In this document: positions 17,922 to 27,183 of the stretch, piece after piece
How the letters are laid out: each line of letters opens with the position of its first letter
Position numbering within the stretch: the first letter of the stretch is position 1
From: Ga0077523 sp038324085
Lineage (GTDB): Bacteria; Pseudomonadota; Gammaproteobacteria; Burkholderiales; Ga0077523
Length of the DNA: 64,000 nucleotides
Direction of reading: 5' to 3'
NCBI GenBank assembly: GCA_038324085.1
Contig: JBBQHP010000019.1
Location: 11,122-75,121 of the forward strand
Program-made: the position numbers and the translations under genes
Notes under the pieces: generated by a model
Told to the model about the DNA's origin: nothing
The model's database searches: none
Seen by the model: only the letters and a program-made list of their open reading frames with translations

Positions 17922-18938
17922 TCACCGCGGTCCCGCCAGCAAGGCGGCCAGACGCCGGAGTTTTCTACGTGCCGCTTCGTGGATGGGAACCCTGTCGAAG
18001 AGCGGGAATTGTGCGCAGACGGCCTTCCATTCCTTGAGTGGACCGTCGTCGCCGTTGTTGTGCGCATCCTGGGCGTGGGCCTTCGCGTGATGGCACAGCG
18101 CCCAGAACTCCGCCGCCCTGCCTGTAGCATCGAAGGCGCCCTCTGCTGATTGGCGGAATATCGAGTAGTCCCGCGCGTAGAGCTCCTTGTACAACATGAT
18201 GAGCGGATCGAGCGAATTCGCACGAAACAGTCGCTCCGAGGCATTTGCGCTCGAGGTCGATTTTCCATGAACGCGAAATCGCGCCAGCTTCTTGCGCACC
18301 ATCAGCAAGCCTGCAAGCGTACCCAGACGCAGCCAGTACTCGGCGTCGCAGAGATGGATGAGCGCGGGATCGAACAATCCGATTTCCCAGACGAGCTCCC
18401 GCTTGAACATGGTCACGGTCGGCTCTCCGACGAGGTTGCGCGGCGGCTGAGCCAAAGCGAGTGCTGCGAACTGCGATGGGCTCTTTGTGGGTGACCGATA
18501 CCACGCGTCGAGCGTCGCGGCCTGATCCTGGTACCGGGATCGCAGATCCTGCGCGACCTCGCCTTCGAAGATGAAGTCCCTGAAGCACGCGACGAAGGAC
18601 GCGTTGCCACTTTCTGCGGCGGCGACCAGTTCCTCGATGCAACGCAGTTCGAGGATGTCGTCCTGAAACAGAAACTTGATCCATTTACCGCGCGCCTCGA
18701 GCAAACAGCGATTCCAGTTCGTCACCAGCCCGAGGTTCTTCTCGTTCGAGATGAACCGGACCCGGTGGTCTCGCAGCGCAATGCTGCGCGTCAACTGCGC
18801 AGTGTTGTCGGTCGACGCATCGTCGATGATCAGCAGTTCGATATTTGCATACGACTGCCCCAGCGCACTCGCGACCGCCGCATCGAGGAACGCTTCGCCG
18901 TTGTACGTCGGCATGCATATGGAGACGGAAACGGTCAC
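17922..18938 (-). CDS. Glycosyltransferase family 2
   Basis: A 338-residue GT-A enzyme. VSICMPTYNGEAFLDAAV opens the nucleotide-binding domain, LLIIDDASTDNT follows, and FLFQDDILEL contains the metal-binding DD. GLFDPALIHLCDAEYWLRL matches the acceptor-binding ED-type region of family 2 enzymes. It belongs to the run of minus-strand glycan genes behind the flippase. Gaps of 167 and 212 bases separate it from its neighbours, wider than in the rest of the operon, so this end of the cluster may contain internal promoters or be a variable part. The substrate is unknown. Confidence 0.85.
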   Translation of the reverse strand: MTVSVSICMPTYNGEAFLDAAVASALGQSYANIELLIIDDASTDNTAQLTRSIALRDHRVRFISNEKNLGLVTNWNRCLLEARGKWIKFLFQDDILELRCIEELVAAAESGNASFVACFRDFIFEGEVAQDLRSRYQDQAATLDAWYRSPTKSPSQFAALALAQPPRNLVGEPTVTMFKRELVWEIGLFDPALIHLCDAEYWLRLGTLAGLLMVRKKLARFRVHGKSTSSANASERLFRANSLDPLIMLYKELYARDYSIFRQSAEGAFDATGRAAEFWALCHHAKAHAQDAHNNGDDGPLKEWKAVCAQFPLFDRVPIHEAARRKLRRLAALLAGPR

Positions 18939-19150
18939 TTTGAGGCGCTGACCGAATAGAGACGGTCGTCCAGGCCCGCAACGACCTCAGACCGGTGGCT
19001 CGGCGCTGCGCATGCCTGGTTGGGTGCGCGACGCCGGTACCGGAACTGAAGCGCGAATGAGCTGCAAGAGCGCGGAAACAATCCGATACGGGATACTTCG
19101 TCCCGTGCATTCCGGGCCCGCTCGAGCGCGGAACCTCCGATGCCGGTCAC

Positions 19151-19825
19151 CTAGCGGGCTGGGGCTCGCGCCGGACGCAACACGTTCACGTACTGGATAT
19201 AACGCATATCGTCCGTGAATCCGGGAAAGAGACGGAACATCAATCTTCTCAAACGCTTTTCCGCGCTCCACCAGTCTTCATTGATGCCCACCTGTTTGAC
19301 TGTCTCGAATCCGCATTCTGCGAACAAGCGATTCATGCTCAGCTTTGTAAAGAATCGTAGGTGTGTCCGATCGCGAATACCCGCATCCGTGTACTGCCAG
19401 TCTTTCTCGAACAGGATATGTTCGAGGTTGGCCACATGCCGGACATTCGGCAACGTGCACACGATGATTCCGTCCGGAGCCAGCAGTTCCCGGCAGTATC
19501 GGAGCGCCGGGACGGGATCGGCGAAATGCTCGAGACTGTCGCTGAAGGTAATAGCGTCGAAGTGATGCTGCGGCAGGTCCAGCTGATCCGTGAAGAGATC
19601 ATTGAACACGTGATCAAGCCTAGTGCGCGCCACTTCGTATCCCTGCCGGTTCGCTTCCAGGCCCCAGACCTCCATCGCCTGACGTTTCTTCATCGCAGCA
19701 CCGAACGCGCCTGCGTAGCAGCCGACGTCCAGAAGCCGACGACAGTGCGGAGGAACGAAATCCCACAATACCTTGCGCTCCGTCGCGTAGTCGTCCTCGA
19801 GGATTCGAGATGTGTCTTGAGACAT
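19151..19825 (-). CDS. SAM-dependent methyltransferase (Methyltransf_23-like)
   Basis: A 224-residue methyltransferase. RRLLDVGCYAGAFGAAM (residues 30-46) is motif I, VWGLEANRQGYEVA gives the acidic second strand, and FDAITFSDSLEHFADPVPAL is the post-motif region of the ubiquinone/biotin-synthesis type fold. LPNVRHVANLEHIL is also characteristic of methyltransferases in O-antigen and EPS clusters. The ATG giving MSQDTSRILEDDYATE was chosen, since residues from a longer frame show no sense. It lies 85 bases behind the flippase gene. It probably methylates a sugar or lipid-linked intermediate. Confidence 0.82.
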   Translation of the reverse strand: MSQDTSRILEDDYATERKVLWDFVPPHCRRLLDVGCYAGAFGAAMKKRQAMEVWGLEANRQGYEVARTRLDHVFNDLFTDQLDLPQHHFDAITFSDSLEHFADPVPALRYCRELLAPDGIIVCTLPNVRHVANLEHILFEKDWQYTDAGIRDRTHLRFFTKLSMNRLFAECGFETVKQVGINEDWWSAEKRLRRLMFRLFPGFTDDMRYIQYVNVLRPARAPAR

Positions 19826-19910
19826 GGGACAGAAAACCTGGGTTGCTACAATCCGGCGCCGAACACCGGTCGCTGGATACGGTTGTGCAAGCGGCCTGCA
19901 CCTGCAGCGA

Positions 19911-21425
19911 TCAACGCGATTGCCACAATCCGCGATTCTGAAGCTGTATCGACAACAGGCCGAGAAGCCTGAGTTCCGGACCATTCGGCCGCCCGGCGGC
20001 TACCCACGTCAGGATTATCGTGGCAACGTAGGTGACGGCGCCAGTCGATGTCAGGACCAGGAGATCGACCAGACTGGAGCGCCCGGCTCCGTTCGTAGCC
20101 AACCAGGACCCGACACCCCATACGACCATGGCCATCGTTGCCGACGCGACGATCGGGCGAATCATGAGCCCGCCGAACGCCCCCACCGATACTCCGGTCA
20201 GACGGAAGAACACGACACTGATACCGATAAGGCCGACAATCGAAGAGAGGCAATGCGCGAACGCTGCGCCGGTTGCGCCGAAGTACAGACTCGAGATCAC
20301 GATGCTCGGCAGCGAAACAGCAAGGACCGTCGCGGACAAGTACGTGTTGGCCTTCGGCTTGCCCAGTGCCAGGATCACGAGGTAGAGATTTGATTGGAGA
20401 GCGCCGACCAGCCCGCTGATCGCGATGATGCGGATGAGGGGAATCGCATCGAGCCACTGACTGCCCAGCAGCAGCTTCACTGCCGGTTCGGCCACGCACA
20501 GCACGCCCACCGAGACCGGAAAAGCCGCCATGCAGATCATCGAAAAGACCGTCATGAACCGCGAGCGCAACTGATCCAGATCGGTCGACAGGCGGGAGTA
20601 GGCCGGAAACACCGCTCGGTTGAGCGGCGCGATCAGCTCCGTCGAGGGCAGTGTCGCGATCTCGAAGGCCACGTTGTAGATCCCGAGACCATGGCTGCCG
20701 ACGGTCCGTCCCAGGATGAAATCCGTCGAACGATTGTTCAGGAATTGGATGAGACTCGAAATCAACAGCCACTTCGAGAAGTGAAACAGGTCTGCGCGCG
20801 CGGCGAGCGAGATTCGCGGCCGATAGGCATGCAATCGATAGCTGATGAAGACCGACACGAATCGGCCCGTGACCGTTCCCGCAATCAGCGCCCAATACGA
20901 TCGGAAGGCGATGGCGAGGCCGACGGTCACGACGAACGTGGACAGGCGCTTCGCCAGCAGGAAGCGGAACTCGCTGCGGAAATCCAGTTCCTTGCGGAAT
21001 GCGACGGTGCCTATGTTCTCGAAGCCACCGACGAGCGCGCTCAGTGCGAGAACCGGAAGAATCTGTTCCAGCCTGGCTTCGTGGTAGAACGTCGCGGCGG
21101 GAACTGCAAGTACGACGACCAGCGCGGATATGGCCAACCCGAAGAAGACATTGAATGTCCAGGCGGTGTCGTAGTGCTCCCGGCCCGTCTGTTGTCGTTG
21201 AATGAGCGCGGTGTCGAAGCCGAAGGCGGTCATCAATTCCAGGAGCGCCACGACCGCGATGGCCATGGCTACGAGGCCGAAATCCTCGGGCAACAACAGG
21301 CGCGCCAGAATCACCGTGCTGACGAGACCGATGCTGCGTTCAAGCAGCTTGAGGCCCATCATCCAGACCGCGCCGTGCGCTATCTGCCTGGTGGTGGCCG
21401 GTATGGAAAAATCCTTTGATTCCAT
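19911..21425 (-). CDS. Lipid-linked oligosaccharide flippase (Wzx/MOP family)
   Basis: A 504-residue polytopic membrane protein with roughly 12-14 hydrophobic segments. VSTVILARLLLPEDFGLVAM near the start is a hallmark of the polysaccharide-synthase/Wzx group of the MOP superfamily, as are FGFDTALIQRQ and TGREHYDTAWTFNVFFG. It would move undecaprenol-linked repeat units across the inner membrane for polymerisation. It follows the O-ligase gene by 66 bases in the same operon. No polymerase of the classical Wzy type is recognised beside it; the partial protein at the window start or the O-ligase could serve. Confidence 0.9.
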   Translation of the reverse strand: MESKDFSIPATTRQIAHGAVWMMGLKLLERSIGLVSTVILARLLLPEDFGLVAMAIAVVALLELMTAFGFDTALIQRQQTGREHYDTAWTFNVFFGLAISALVVVLAVPAATFYHEARLEQILPVLALSALVGGFENIGTVAFRKELDFRSEFRFLLAKRLSTFVVTVGLAIAFRSYWALIAGTVTGRFVSVFISYRLHAYRPRISLAARADLFHFSKWLLISSLIQFLNNRSTDFILGRTVGSHGLGIYNVAFEIATLPSTELIAPLNRAVFPAYSRLSTDLDQLRSRFMTVFSMICMAAFPVSVGVLCVAEPAVKLLLGSQWLDAIPLIRIIAISGLVGALQSNLYLVILALGKPKANTYLSATVLAVSLPSIVISSLYFGATGAAFAHCLSSIVGLIGISVVFFRLTGVSVGAFGGLMIRPIVASATMAMVVWGVGSWLATNGAGRSSLVDLLVLTSTGAVTYVATIILTWVAAGRPNGPELRLLGLLSIQLQNRGLWQSR

Positions 21426-21491
21426 TTCAGACGGCTCGGGACGCGGTCTTTGCGGCTCGCTGGGCAGCGCCAGCGCACGCAGGTCGTTGGC

Positions 21492-22781
21492 TCATGCGAT
21501 CGCGCCCTCACGTCCGATGGGTGAGGTGCTCCTGTTGGCGGCCCTGGTTTCCTTGAGCAGCCACGCCTTGGCCGCGACGACCAGGGCCATCACGTTGTAT
21601 GACAGGTCGAAATAGGCAAGGCTCAGGAATGCTCCGCCGACCGCGAATCCGACCAGGCTCACCTGGCACATGGATCCGAGGTGCCGGCACCACATCGTGC
21701 CGTCCTTCTCGTTGCCGTGCTTTCTCAACCAGCTCGCCGATCGCCAAGTGAACCACCAGATGGAAAGCCACAGAAACAGGCCGATCCAGCCGTGCTCGCC
21801 AAGCACCTGGAAGTAGATCGAATGGGCCGCGTGAATGTTGGTGGGGTCGGGTGCGTACTTGGCGAAGATTTCCGGTTCATAGATCGAAAACCCGCCGCCC
21901 GTGCCCGGGTGGTCGTTCGCGAGGTGGAATGCCATCTGCCATGCATTGAGACGGCCCAGCGCGGAGCCATCGGACTTGTAGGTCTCGATCGTGTTCATCC
22001 GATCGGTCCAGGTGTCGGGCATGAATGCCACCAGACCCAATCCGACACCGACGAGGAGAATCCCGAGAACACCCTTGCGATCGCTGCGCCACCACATGAA
22101 GACCGCCATGGCCAGGATGCCGAGAAGAGCCCCGCGGGATTGGCTGCCCAGGGCGGCGAAGGCGCACAGGACCATCGCCGCAAGAAGTCCCCGCTTCAAC
22201 CATACCCGACGCGGTGGCGCGGTGAGAAAAATGTAGTAGATCAAGGGGATCACGAGGATGATCGCGAGCGCCACTTCGTTGTTGCCCTCGATGAAGCCGC
22301 CCGGCCCCCAGACGCGGTAGCTGCCCCCGGTCACGATCGTGAATATCCCGCCTTTCACGCCATAGAAACCGATGGAGAATGCCACGATCCAGAGGAACCA
22401 CTGAATGTGCTCCTTCCGGTAGATCAGCGCGATAGTCAGGATCAACATCAGGTCGATCTTCAGCACGCGCGTCAGCATCTCGAAGCTGTCGCGCGGGTAG
22501 TATGAAAACGGCCACCCGACGCAGATCCAGGCCATGAATATGGTCAGGCAGACGACGGCAGGGTCGGTGAACGGGTTGCGCTTGTCGCGGGTGAAGAGGA
22601 AACCGAGCATGGTGGTGACCGCGACCATCAACGCGACCGGCATGGTCGTAATGAAGCCCCAGCCCAGCGCATGGGGATTCATCACGCTGACCCAGGTCCA
22701 CATCATCACGCCGATCCACGGGCGCCCCAGCGCCGCGACGGATCCGGCGAGGATGATCCCGAAAATGATCACGTCACGCAT
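21492..22781 (-). CDS. Putative O-glycosylation ligase, exosortase A system-associated
   Basis: A 429-residue membrane protein of the Wzy/WaaL/PglL fold, TIGR03097 type. Hydrophobic segments alternate with the large periplasmic loop expected of this fold, which contains GRLNAWQMAFHLANDHPGTG and HAAHSIYFQVLGEHGWIG. The conserved His in the latter corresponds to the region needed for ligation. GFIEGNNEVALAIILVIP and SQSRGALLGI are further family motifs. In XrtA species it is thought to attach glycan to exported proteins, perhaps PEP-CTERM cargo, or to act as polymerase. It follows a glycosyltransferase by 36 bases. Confidence 0.88.
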   Translation of the reverse strand: MRDVIIFGIILAGSVAALGRPWIGVMMWTWVSVMNPHALGWGFITTMPVALMVAVTTMLGFLFTRDKRNPFTDPAVVCLTIFMAWICVGWPFSYYPRDSFEMLTRVLKIDLMLILTIALIYRKEHIQWFLWIVAFSIGFYGVKGGIFTIVTGGSYRVWGPGGFIEGNNEVALAIILVIPLIYYIFLTAPPRRVWLKRGLLAAMVLCAFAALGSQSRGALLGILAMAVFMWWRSDRKGVLGILLVGVGLGLVAFMPDTWTDRMNTIETYKSDGSALGRLNAWQMAFHLANDHPGTGGGFSIYEPEIFAKYAPDPTNIHAAHSIYFQVLGEHGWIGLFLWLSIWWFTWRSASWLRKHGNEKDGTMWCRHLGSMCQVSLVGFAVGGAFLSLAYFDLSYNVMALVVAAKAWLLKETRAANRSTSPIGREGAIA

Positions 22782-22817
22782 GCAGTGCCCCCCCGAAGGC
22801 GGAACCTATCGTCGTAT

Positions 22818-24047
22818 TCATGAGGCTGCTTCACGCAATTGTCGTGCGCTGTTACCCACCACGGACGCAAACAGGTTGACCTGGGCGAGCGAAGTGGCTT
22901 CCCAGCCGAATTGCTCCGCGTAAGCCCTGACGGCAGATGGGTGGGCCGGGCGCCCCAGCACCAGATCGATTGCGGCGGCGAGCGCCTCCGGGTCGCGGTC
23001 GAACAGTTCGCCCGCCACCGGGTCGCGCACAATCTCCGGGGTGCTCGCGATCCGCGACGCGATCACGGGCGTCCCGCAAGCCATGGACTCCAGCAACACG
23101 TTGGGCCAGCCTTCACGACTCGATGCGAGCACGAGGGCATCGGCCGAGCTGTACCAGGGCGCCAGATCGGCATTGGCGACGGCGCCGACGAAGCGCACCG
23201 AAGCGCCGAGCCCCAGCGCGGTGACCCGGGATTCGAGGCGCGATCGTTCTTCGCCGTCGCCGACGATCGCGAGGTAGACGTTCTGCCGTTGCGCACGCAA
23301 TCTCGCCACGGCATCCACGACGATGTGATTGCCCTTCAGTTCGACCAGATGTCCGACGGTGAGGATGATCCGTGCCTCCTTCGGCAATCCCAGCGTCGCC
23401 CGGCAATCCGCCTTGGACAGCGGCCTGAATCGTTGCAGGTCGACGCCGTTGCGCAATGTGACCAGCCGCTCTCGTGGGGCGTTCAATCCGGCGAGCACTT
23501 CGGTCAACGCCCGGCTCACGCCGACGGACGCGGCCGCCCGTTGCGCGGTCCATTGGATCAGTCGCCGCGGAATGGCGAAATGCGGCAGAAGATTCAGATC
23601 GGTGCCGCGCGCCGTCACCACGAAGGGCTTGTTGAACCACTGCGCGAGCAGTGCGGCGGCAACCCCGTCAGGATAGTAGTAGTGCGCGTCAATCAAGTCG
23701 AAATCGAAGCCGTCCCGGATCAGCCGCGAGACGACTCGCCGAGCGCCGAATGCCAGCGCGAACGGGGCCAGACTCATGCCGATCCTGGGCGGCAGTGCAT
23801 AGCGCGGATGCCACACTTCCACGCCGTGGCGAGCCTCCTGCCGGGGTGTTGCGGCGAACCGACTCCACGCTCCGAAGCGTGGATCGGAGGCAGGAAACCA
23901 GGGCACCGGCGCCACGACTTTCGCGTCCACTTCGCCGGTCTTCAGCAATTCCCGCAGACGCGTCTCGACGAAGATGCCGTGCAGTGGCCGCGCGGCGCTC
24001 GGATAGAGTGTCGAGAACAGGAGCGACCTGATCCTGCGGCCCTTCAT
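22818..24047 (-). CDS. Glycosyltransferase family 4
   Basis: A 409-residue GT-B enzyme. LLFSTLYPSAARPLHGIFVE opens the acceptor domain and TLRNGVDLQRFRP marks the domain junction. ILTVGHLVELKGNHIVVDA and SREGWPNVLLESMACGTPVI, with the EGWPN...E pattern, bind the nucleotide sugar. The ATG overlaps the stop of the amidotransferase gene by 4 bases (ATGA), which fixes the start. This type, with a long hydrophilic acceptor loop, is regularly found next to XrtA. Its donor sugar is unknown. Confidence 0.88.
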   Translation of the reverse strand: MKGRRIRSLLFSTLYPSAARPLHGIFVETRLRELLKTGEVDAKVVAPVPWFPASDPRFGAWSRFAATPRQEARHGVEVWHPRYALPPRIGMSLAPFALAFGARRVVSRLIRDGFDFDLIDAHYYYPDGVAAALLAQWFNKPFVVTARGTDLNLLPHFAIPRRLIQWTAQRAAASVGVSRALTEVLAGLNAPRERLVTLRNGVDLQRFRPLSKADCRATLGLPKEARIILTVGHLVELKGNHIVVDAVARLRAQRQNVYLAIVGDGEERSRLESRVTALGLGASVRFVGAVANADLAPWYSSADALVLASSREGWPNVLLESMACGTPVIASRIASTPEIVRDPVAGELFDRDPEALAAAIDLVLGRPAHPSAVRAYAEQFGWEATSLAQVNLFASVVGNSARQLREAAS

Positions 24048-25936
24048 CGATGCAGTTGCGCGAGAAAGCCTTCGAACATCAGCAACGTCCAGATCGGGGC
24101 GCTGTAGTCCCGCCGCCCCGATTGGTGGTGATTGACCAGCTCCTCGAGGTAGCGCCGTTCGAACCAGCCGGTTTCCGCTAGCCGGGGTCCCAGGAGGGAG
24201 TCGCGCACGCGCTTGGCGAGCGGCCCCCTGAACCAGCGCGCGAGCGGCACGGCGAAGCCCATCTTGGGCCGGTAGAGCAGTTCCCTGGAGAGGTGCGGCT
24301 CCATGGCGCGCTTGAACAGCCACTTGCCCTGGCCTTCATTCAGTTTGAGAGATGAAGGCAGAGTCGCGAGCCATTCGACGAGCCGGTGATCCATGAGGGG
24401 TTCGCGCACTTCCAGCGCGTGCGCCATGCTGGCGCGGTCGACCTTGGTATTGATGTCGCCCACCAGGTAGGTCTTGAGATCGAGATACTGCACCAGAGCG
24501 AGCGCATCGTCGGTCCCCGCGGTGCCCGCATGCCTGCGGAACACCTCGATCGCGTTGTAACCGCCGGTCTCGCGTCGGAACGCCGGCGTGAACAGTCGTT
24601 GACGCATCGAATCGCGCAGGATCGAAACACTGTGAAAGTATGCCTCGACGCTGTCGCGCGCCAATGATTCGAAAGTGCTCTTTGCACGGAACACGCGCGG
24701 TGCCCAATCGGCCTTTGGATAGAGTGATCCGAGCGTCCCGAACAAGGGCCGGCGCAATGCCAACGGCAACTGCGAGCGCACACGCTCTTCATTGGCATGC
24801 AGCCGGTAGCGGCGGTAACCGCCCATGCTCTCGTCACCGCCGTCGCCCGAGAGGGCGACCGTCACATGTTTGCGCGCAAGCTCGCACACGCGATAGGTGG
24901 GCAGGGCAGAACTGTCGGCGTAGGGCTCGTCGTAGATGCCAACGAGCTGATCGATGAGATCGAAATCGTCACTCTCGACGAGATCGACGTGATGCCGCGT
25001 GTGGTAGCGCTCCGATACTTCGCGCGCATACGCGGATTCGTCGAACGCCGGATCGGCAAATGAAATGGAGCACGTCGTGACGGGAGCGTCGGATTCCATG
25101 GCCATCGCGGCCACCACGGCCGACGAGTCGACCCCGCCCGACAGAAAAGCGCCCAGAGGGACTTCCGAGATCATGCGCAGACGAACGGATTCCCGCAGGC
25201 GGTGCAGCAGTTCCGCGGAAGCGTCCTCGGCCGAGATGCGTGCGTCGAGCGAAAAGCGCACGTCCCAGTAGCGCTTCGGCTCCGGCAGCTTGTCGCCGCG
25301 GCGCACGACCAGGATCTCGGCCGGCGCAAGCTTGTGGCACGACTTGAAGATCGTTCGCGGTTCCGGCACGTAGCCGAGCGCGAAGTACTCCTCGATTGCG
25401 CTGGGCTCGAGTTCGCGTCGCACCATCCCGGTCGAGACGAGCGACTTGAGCTCCGATCCGACCAGCAGAAGTCCGTCGTCGGTGAGGGTGTAGAAAAGAG
25501 GCTTCACTCCGAGTCGGTCACGGGCGAGGAACAAGGTCTCGCGGTTTCGATCCCACAGCGCGAACGCGAACATGCCGCGGAACCGTTCGACGCAGGCCTC
25601 ACCCCACGCTTCCCACGCGTGTACGATCACTTCGGTGTCGCTGCGGGTGTGGAAGGTGTGGCCGAGCGCGGTCAATTCCGGAATCAGTTCCTGGAAGTTG
25701 TAGATCTCTCCATTGAACACGACCACGACCGAGCCGTCTTCGTTGAACAATGGCTGCTGGCCGCTTGCGACATCGATGATCGCAAGGCGGCGGTGGCCGA
25801 GGCCGACGCCCGGCTCGAGATGCAACCCGCCGCCGTCCGGTCCTCGATGATGCTGGCTCTCGTTCATGCGATCGAGCAGGCCCCGGTCGATGTCGCGCTT
25901 GCCGCGCAGGTCGAAGATTGCGACGAAACCGCACAT
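24044..25936 (-). CDS. Glutamine amidotransferase 1, exosortase A system-associated
   Basis: A 630-residue asparagine-synthase-like enzyme with both domains intact. It begins MCGFVAIF, so the processed N-terminal Cys nucleophile is present. QHHRGPDGGG and FNGEIYNFQ complete the glutaminase site. The synthetase half has FLSGGVDSSAVVA and DGGDESMGGYRRY. It would hydrolyse glutamine and use the ammonia to amidate an ATP-activated carboxylate, most plausibly a uronic acid of the polymer or precursor, given the GDP-mannose dehydrogenase nearby. The start was moved to MCGF because catalysis needs the Cys at position 2. It matches the TIGR03108 type. Confidence 0.92.
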   Translation of the reverse strand: MCGFVAIFDLRGKRDIDRGLLDRMNESQHHRGPDGGGLHLEPGVGLGHRRLAIIDVASGQQPLFNEDGSVVVVFNGEIYNFQELIPELTALGHTFHTRSDTEVIVHAWEAWGEACVERFRGMFAFALWDRNRETLFLARDRLGVKPLFYTLTDDGLLLVGSELKSLVSTGMVRRELEPSAIEEYFALGYVPEPRTIFKSCHKLAPAEILVVRRGDKLPEPKRYWDVRFSLDARISAEDASAELLHRLRESVRLRMISEVPLGAFLSGGVDSSAVVAAMAMESDAPVTTCSISFADPAFDESAYAREVSERYHTRHHVDLVESDDFDLIDQLVGIYDEPYADSSALPTYRVCELARKHVTVALSGDGGDESMGGYRRYRLHANEERVRSQLPLALRRPLFGTLGSLYPKADWAPRVFRAKSTFESLARDSVEAYFHSVSILRDSMRQRLFTPAFRRETGGYNAIEVFRRHAGTAGTDDALALVQYLDLKTYLVGDINTKVDRASMAHALEVREPLMDHRLVEWLATLPSSLKLNEGQGKWLFKRAMEPHLSRELLYRPKMGFAVPLARWFRGPLAKRVRDSLLGPRLAETGWFERRYLEELVNHHQSGRRDYSAPIWTLLMFEGFLAQLHR

Positions 25937-25947
25937 GCCCGTGGACC

Positions 25948-27183
25948 TCAGCGAGTCTCGCGGGCGGAGGGGACCGTCCACGATGGTGTTGCAGGGGTCC
26001 AGCCGCGTGCCGCGAGCTGGCCCTGATAGAGATGAGTGTAGGCGTCCACCATGACCTGCAGGCTGAAGCGGGCCACAGCATCCTTGCGCGCCTGGCGCGC
26101 CTGTGCCCTGCGGACATCGGGTTGTCGTGCGTAGTCCACGATGGCTCGCGCCATGGCACCGCTGTTCGCGCGCCGGACCAGCGAACCGGTGGCGCCATCG
26201 GTGACGAGCTCCGGGTTGCCGCCGACATTCGTCGCCAGTACCGGCACACCCGAGGCCATGGCCTCGAGGATGGTGTTCGAGATCCCCTCCGACAACGAAG
26301 GCAGCGCAAACAGATCGAGCCCGCGCAGGATCTCTGGAACTTCATGCAAGGTGCCCGGGAGCCATGCCTGGGCCAGGAGGCCGCGCGCGTCGAGCGCCTG
26401 CAACGCTTCTGCGCGCAAGGGCCCCTCGCCGACCATGACCAGGCGCAGTCGAGGCGCAAGCTCCGGGGCCATCTCCGTGGCGGCAATGAAAGCGTGCACC
26501 AGATTGAGCGGATCTTTCACCGGATCCATGCGACCGACAGTGCCGATCACCACGTCATCCAGGCCGGCGAATCCAGGGGGTCCGACCGGTGCGCGGCCTG
26601 GCATCGCCGGGCGGAAACGCTCTGTGTCGACTCCGTTGCAGATATGCGTGACTTTGCTGGAGGCAATGCCGACGCTCTGGGTGAGGTAGCGCTCGAGGTC
26701 CCGTGACAGGGCGACGTAATGATGCACCGCCGGTCGCAACGCGCGCCGGACTGCGAGGTACTTCCAGTTGGTGCCATCGGGATCGTCCGCGTTGCGGCCG
26801 TGCTCGCTGTGTATTCGCACCGGCGTCCGCGTGATGACGGCGTCCGGCTGGTATTCCAGTGCCGCGAGATTGCGCGTGTGCACAATGGCGGGCCGCAATC
26901 GGCGAAGCAGCTGCAGCATCTTGAACTGGGTGGCGAATCCGTGTCCGGGCGGTTTGTGCAGCGCGTACATGGATACGTCGTTGCGCGTGATGCGCTCGCT
27001 GAAATCCGTGTAGTCGGTAAGACAGATGACGGCATGGCGGAAGCAGTCCTCCGGCATGCGATTCAACAGGTTCACGAGACCGTTCTCGAGTCCGCCCACG
27101 GCGAGGCGAAAAATGACGTGCGCCACCAAAGGCCGGGGATCGCGACCTTCGGATCTCGGCTGTGCGTGCTCGATCGGGATCAT
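25948..27183 (-). CDS. Sugar transferase, PEP-CTERM/EpsH1 system-associated (stp2 type)
   Basis: A 411-residue GT-B glycosyltransferase of the TIGR03088 group. VAHVIFRLAVGGLENGLVNL near residue 20 is the acceptor-side start, IHSEHGRNADDPDG is a subgroup signature, and ICNGVDTERFRP sits at the hinge. PSLSEGISNTILEAMASGVP and LATNVGGNPELV form the donor site. The ATG overlaps the exosortase stop by 4 bases. This tight linkage directly behind xrtA is what is seen in other XrtA loci. Confidence 0.92.
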   Translation of the reverse strand: MIPIEHAQPRSEGRDPRPLVAHVIFRLAVGGLENGLVNLLNRMPEDCFRHAVICLTDYTDFSERITRNDVSMYALHKPPGHGFATQFKMLQLLRRLRPAIVHTRNLAALEYQPDAVITRTPVRIHSEHGRNADDPDGTNWKYLAVRRALRPAVHHYVALSRDLERYLTQSVGIASSKVTHICNGVDTERFRPAMPGRAPVGPPGFAGLDDVVIGTVGRMDPVKDPLNLVHAFIAATEMAPELAPRLRLVMVGEGPLRAEALQALDARGLLAQAWLPGTLHEVPEILRGLDLFALPSLSEGISNTILEAMASGVPVLATNVGGNPELVTDGATGSLVRRANSGAMARAIVDYARQPDVRRAQARQARKDAVARFSLQVMVDAYTHLYQGQLAARGWTPATPSWTVPSARETR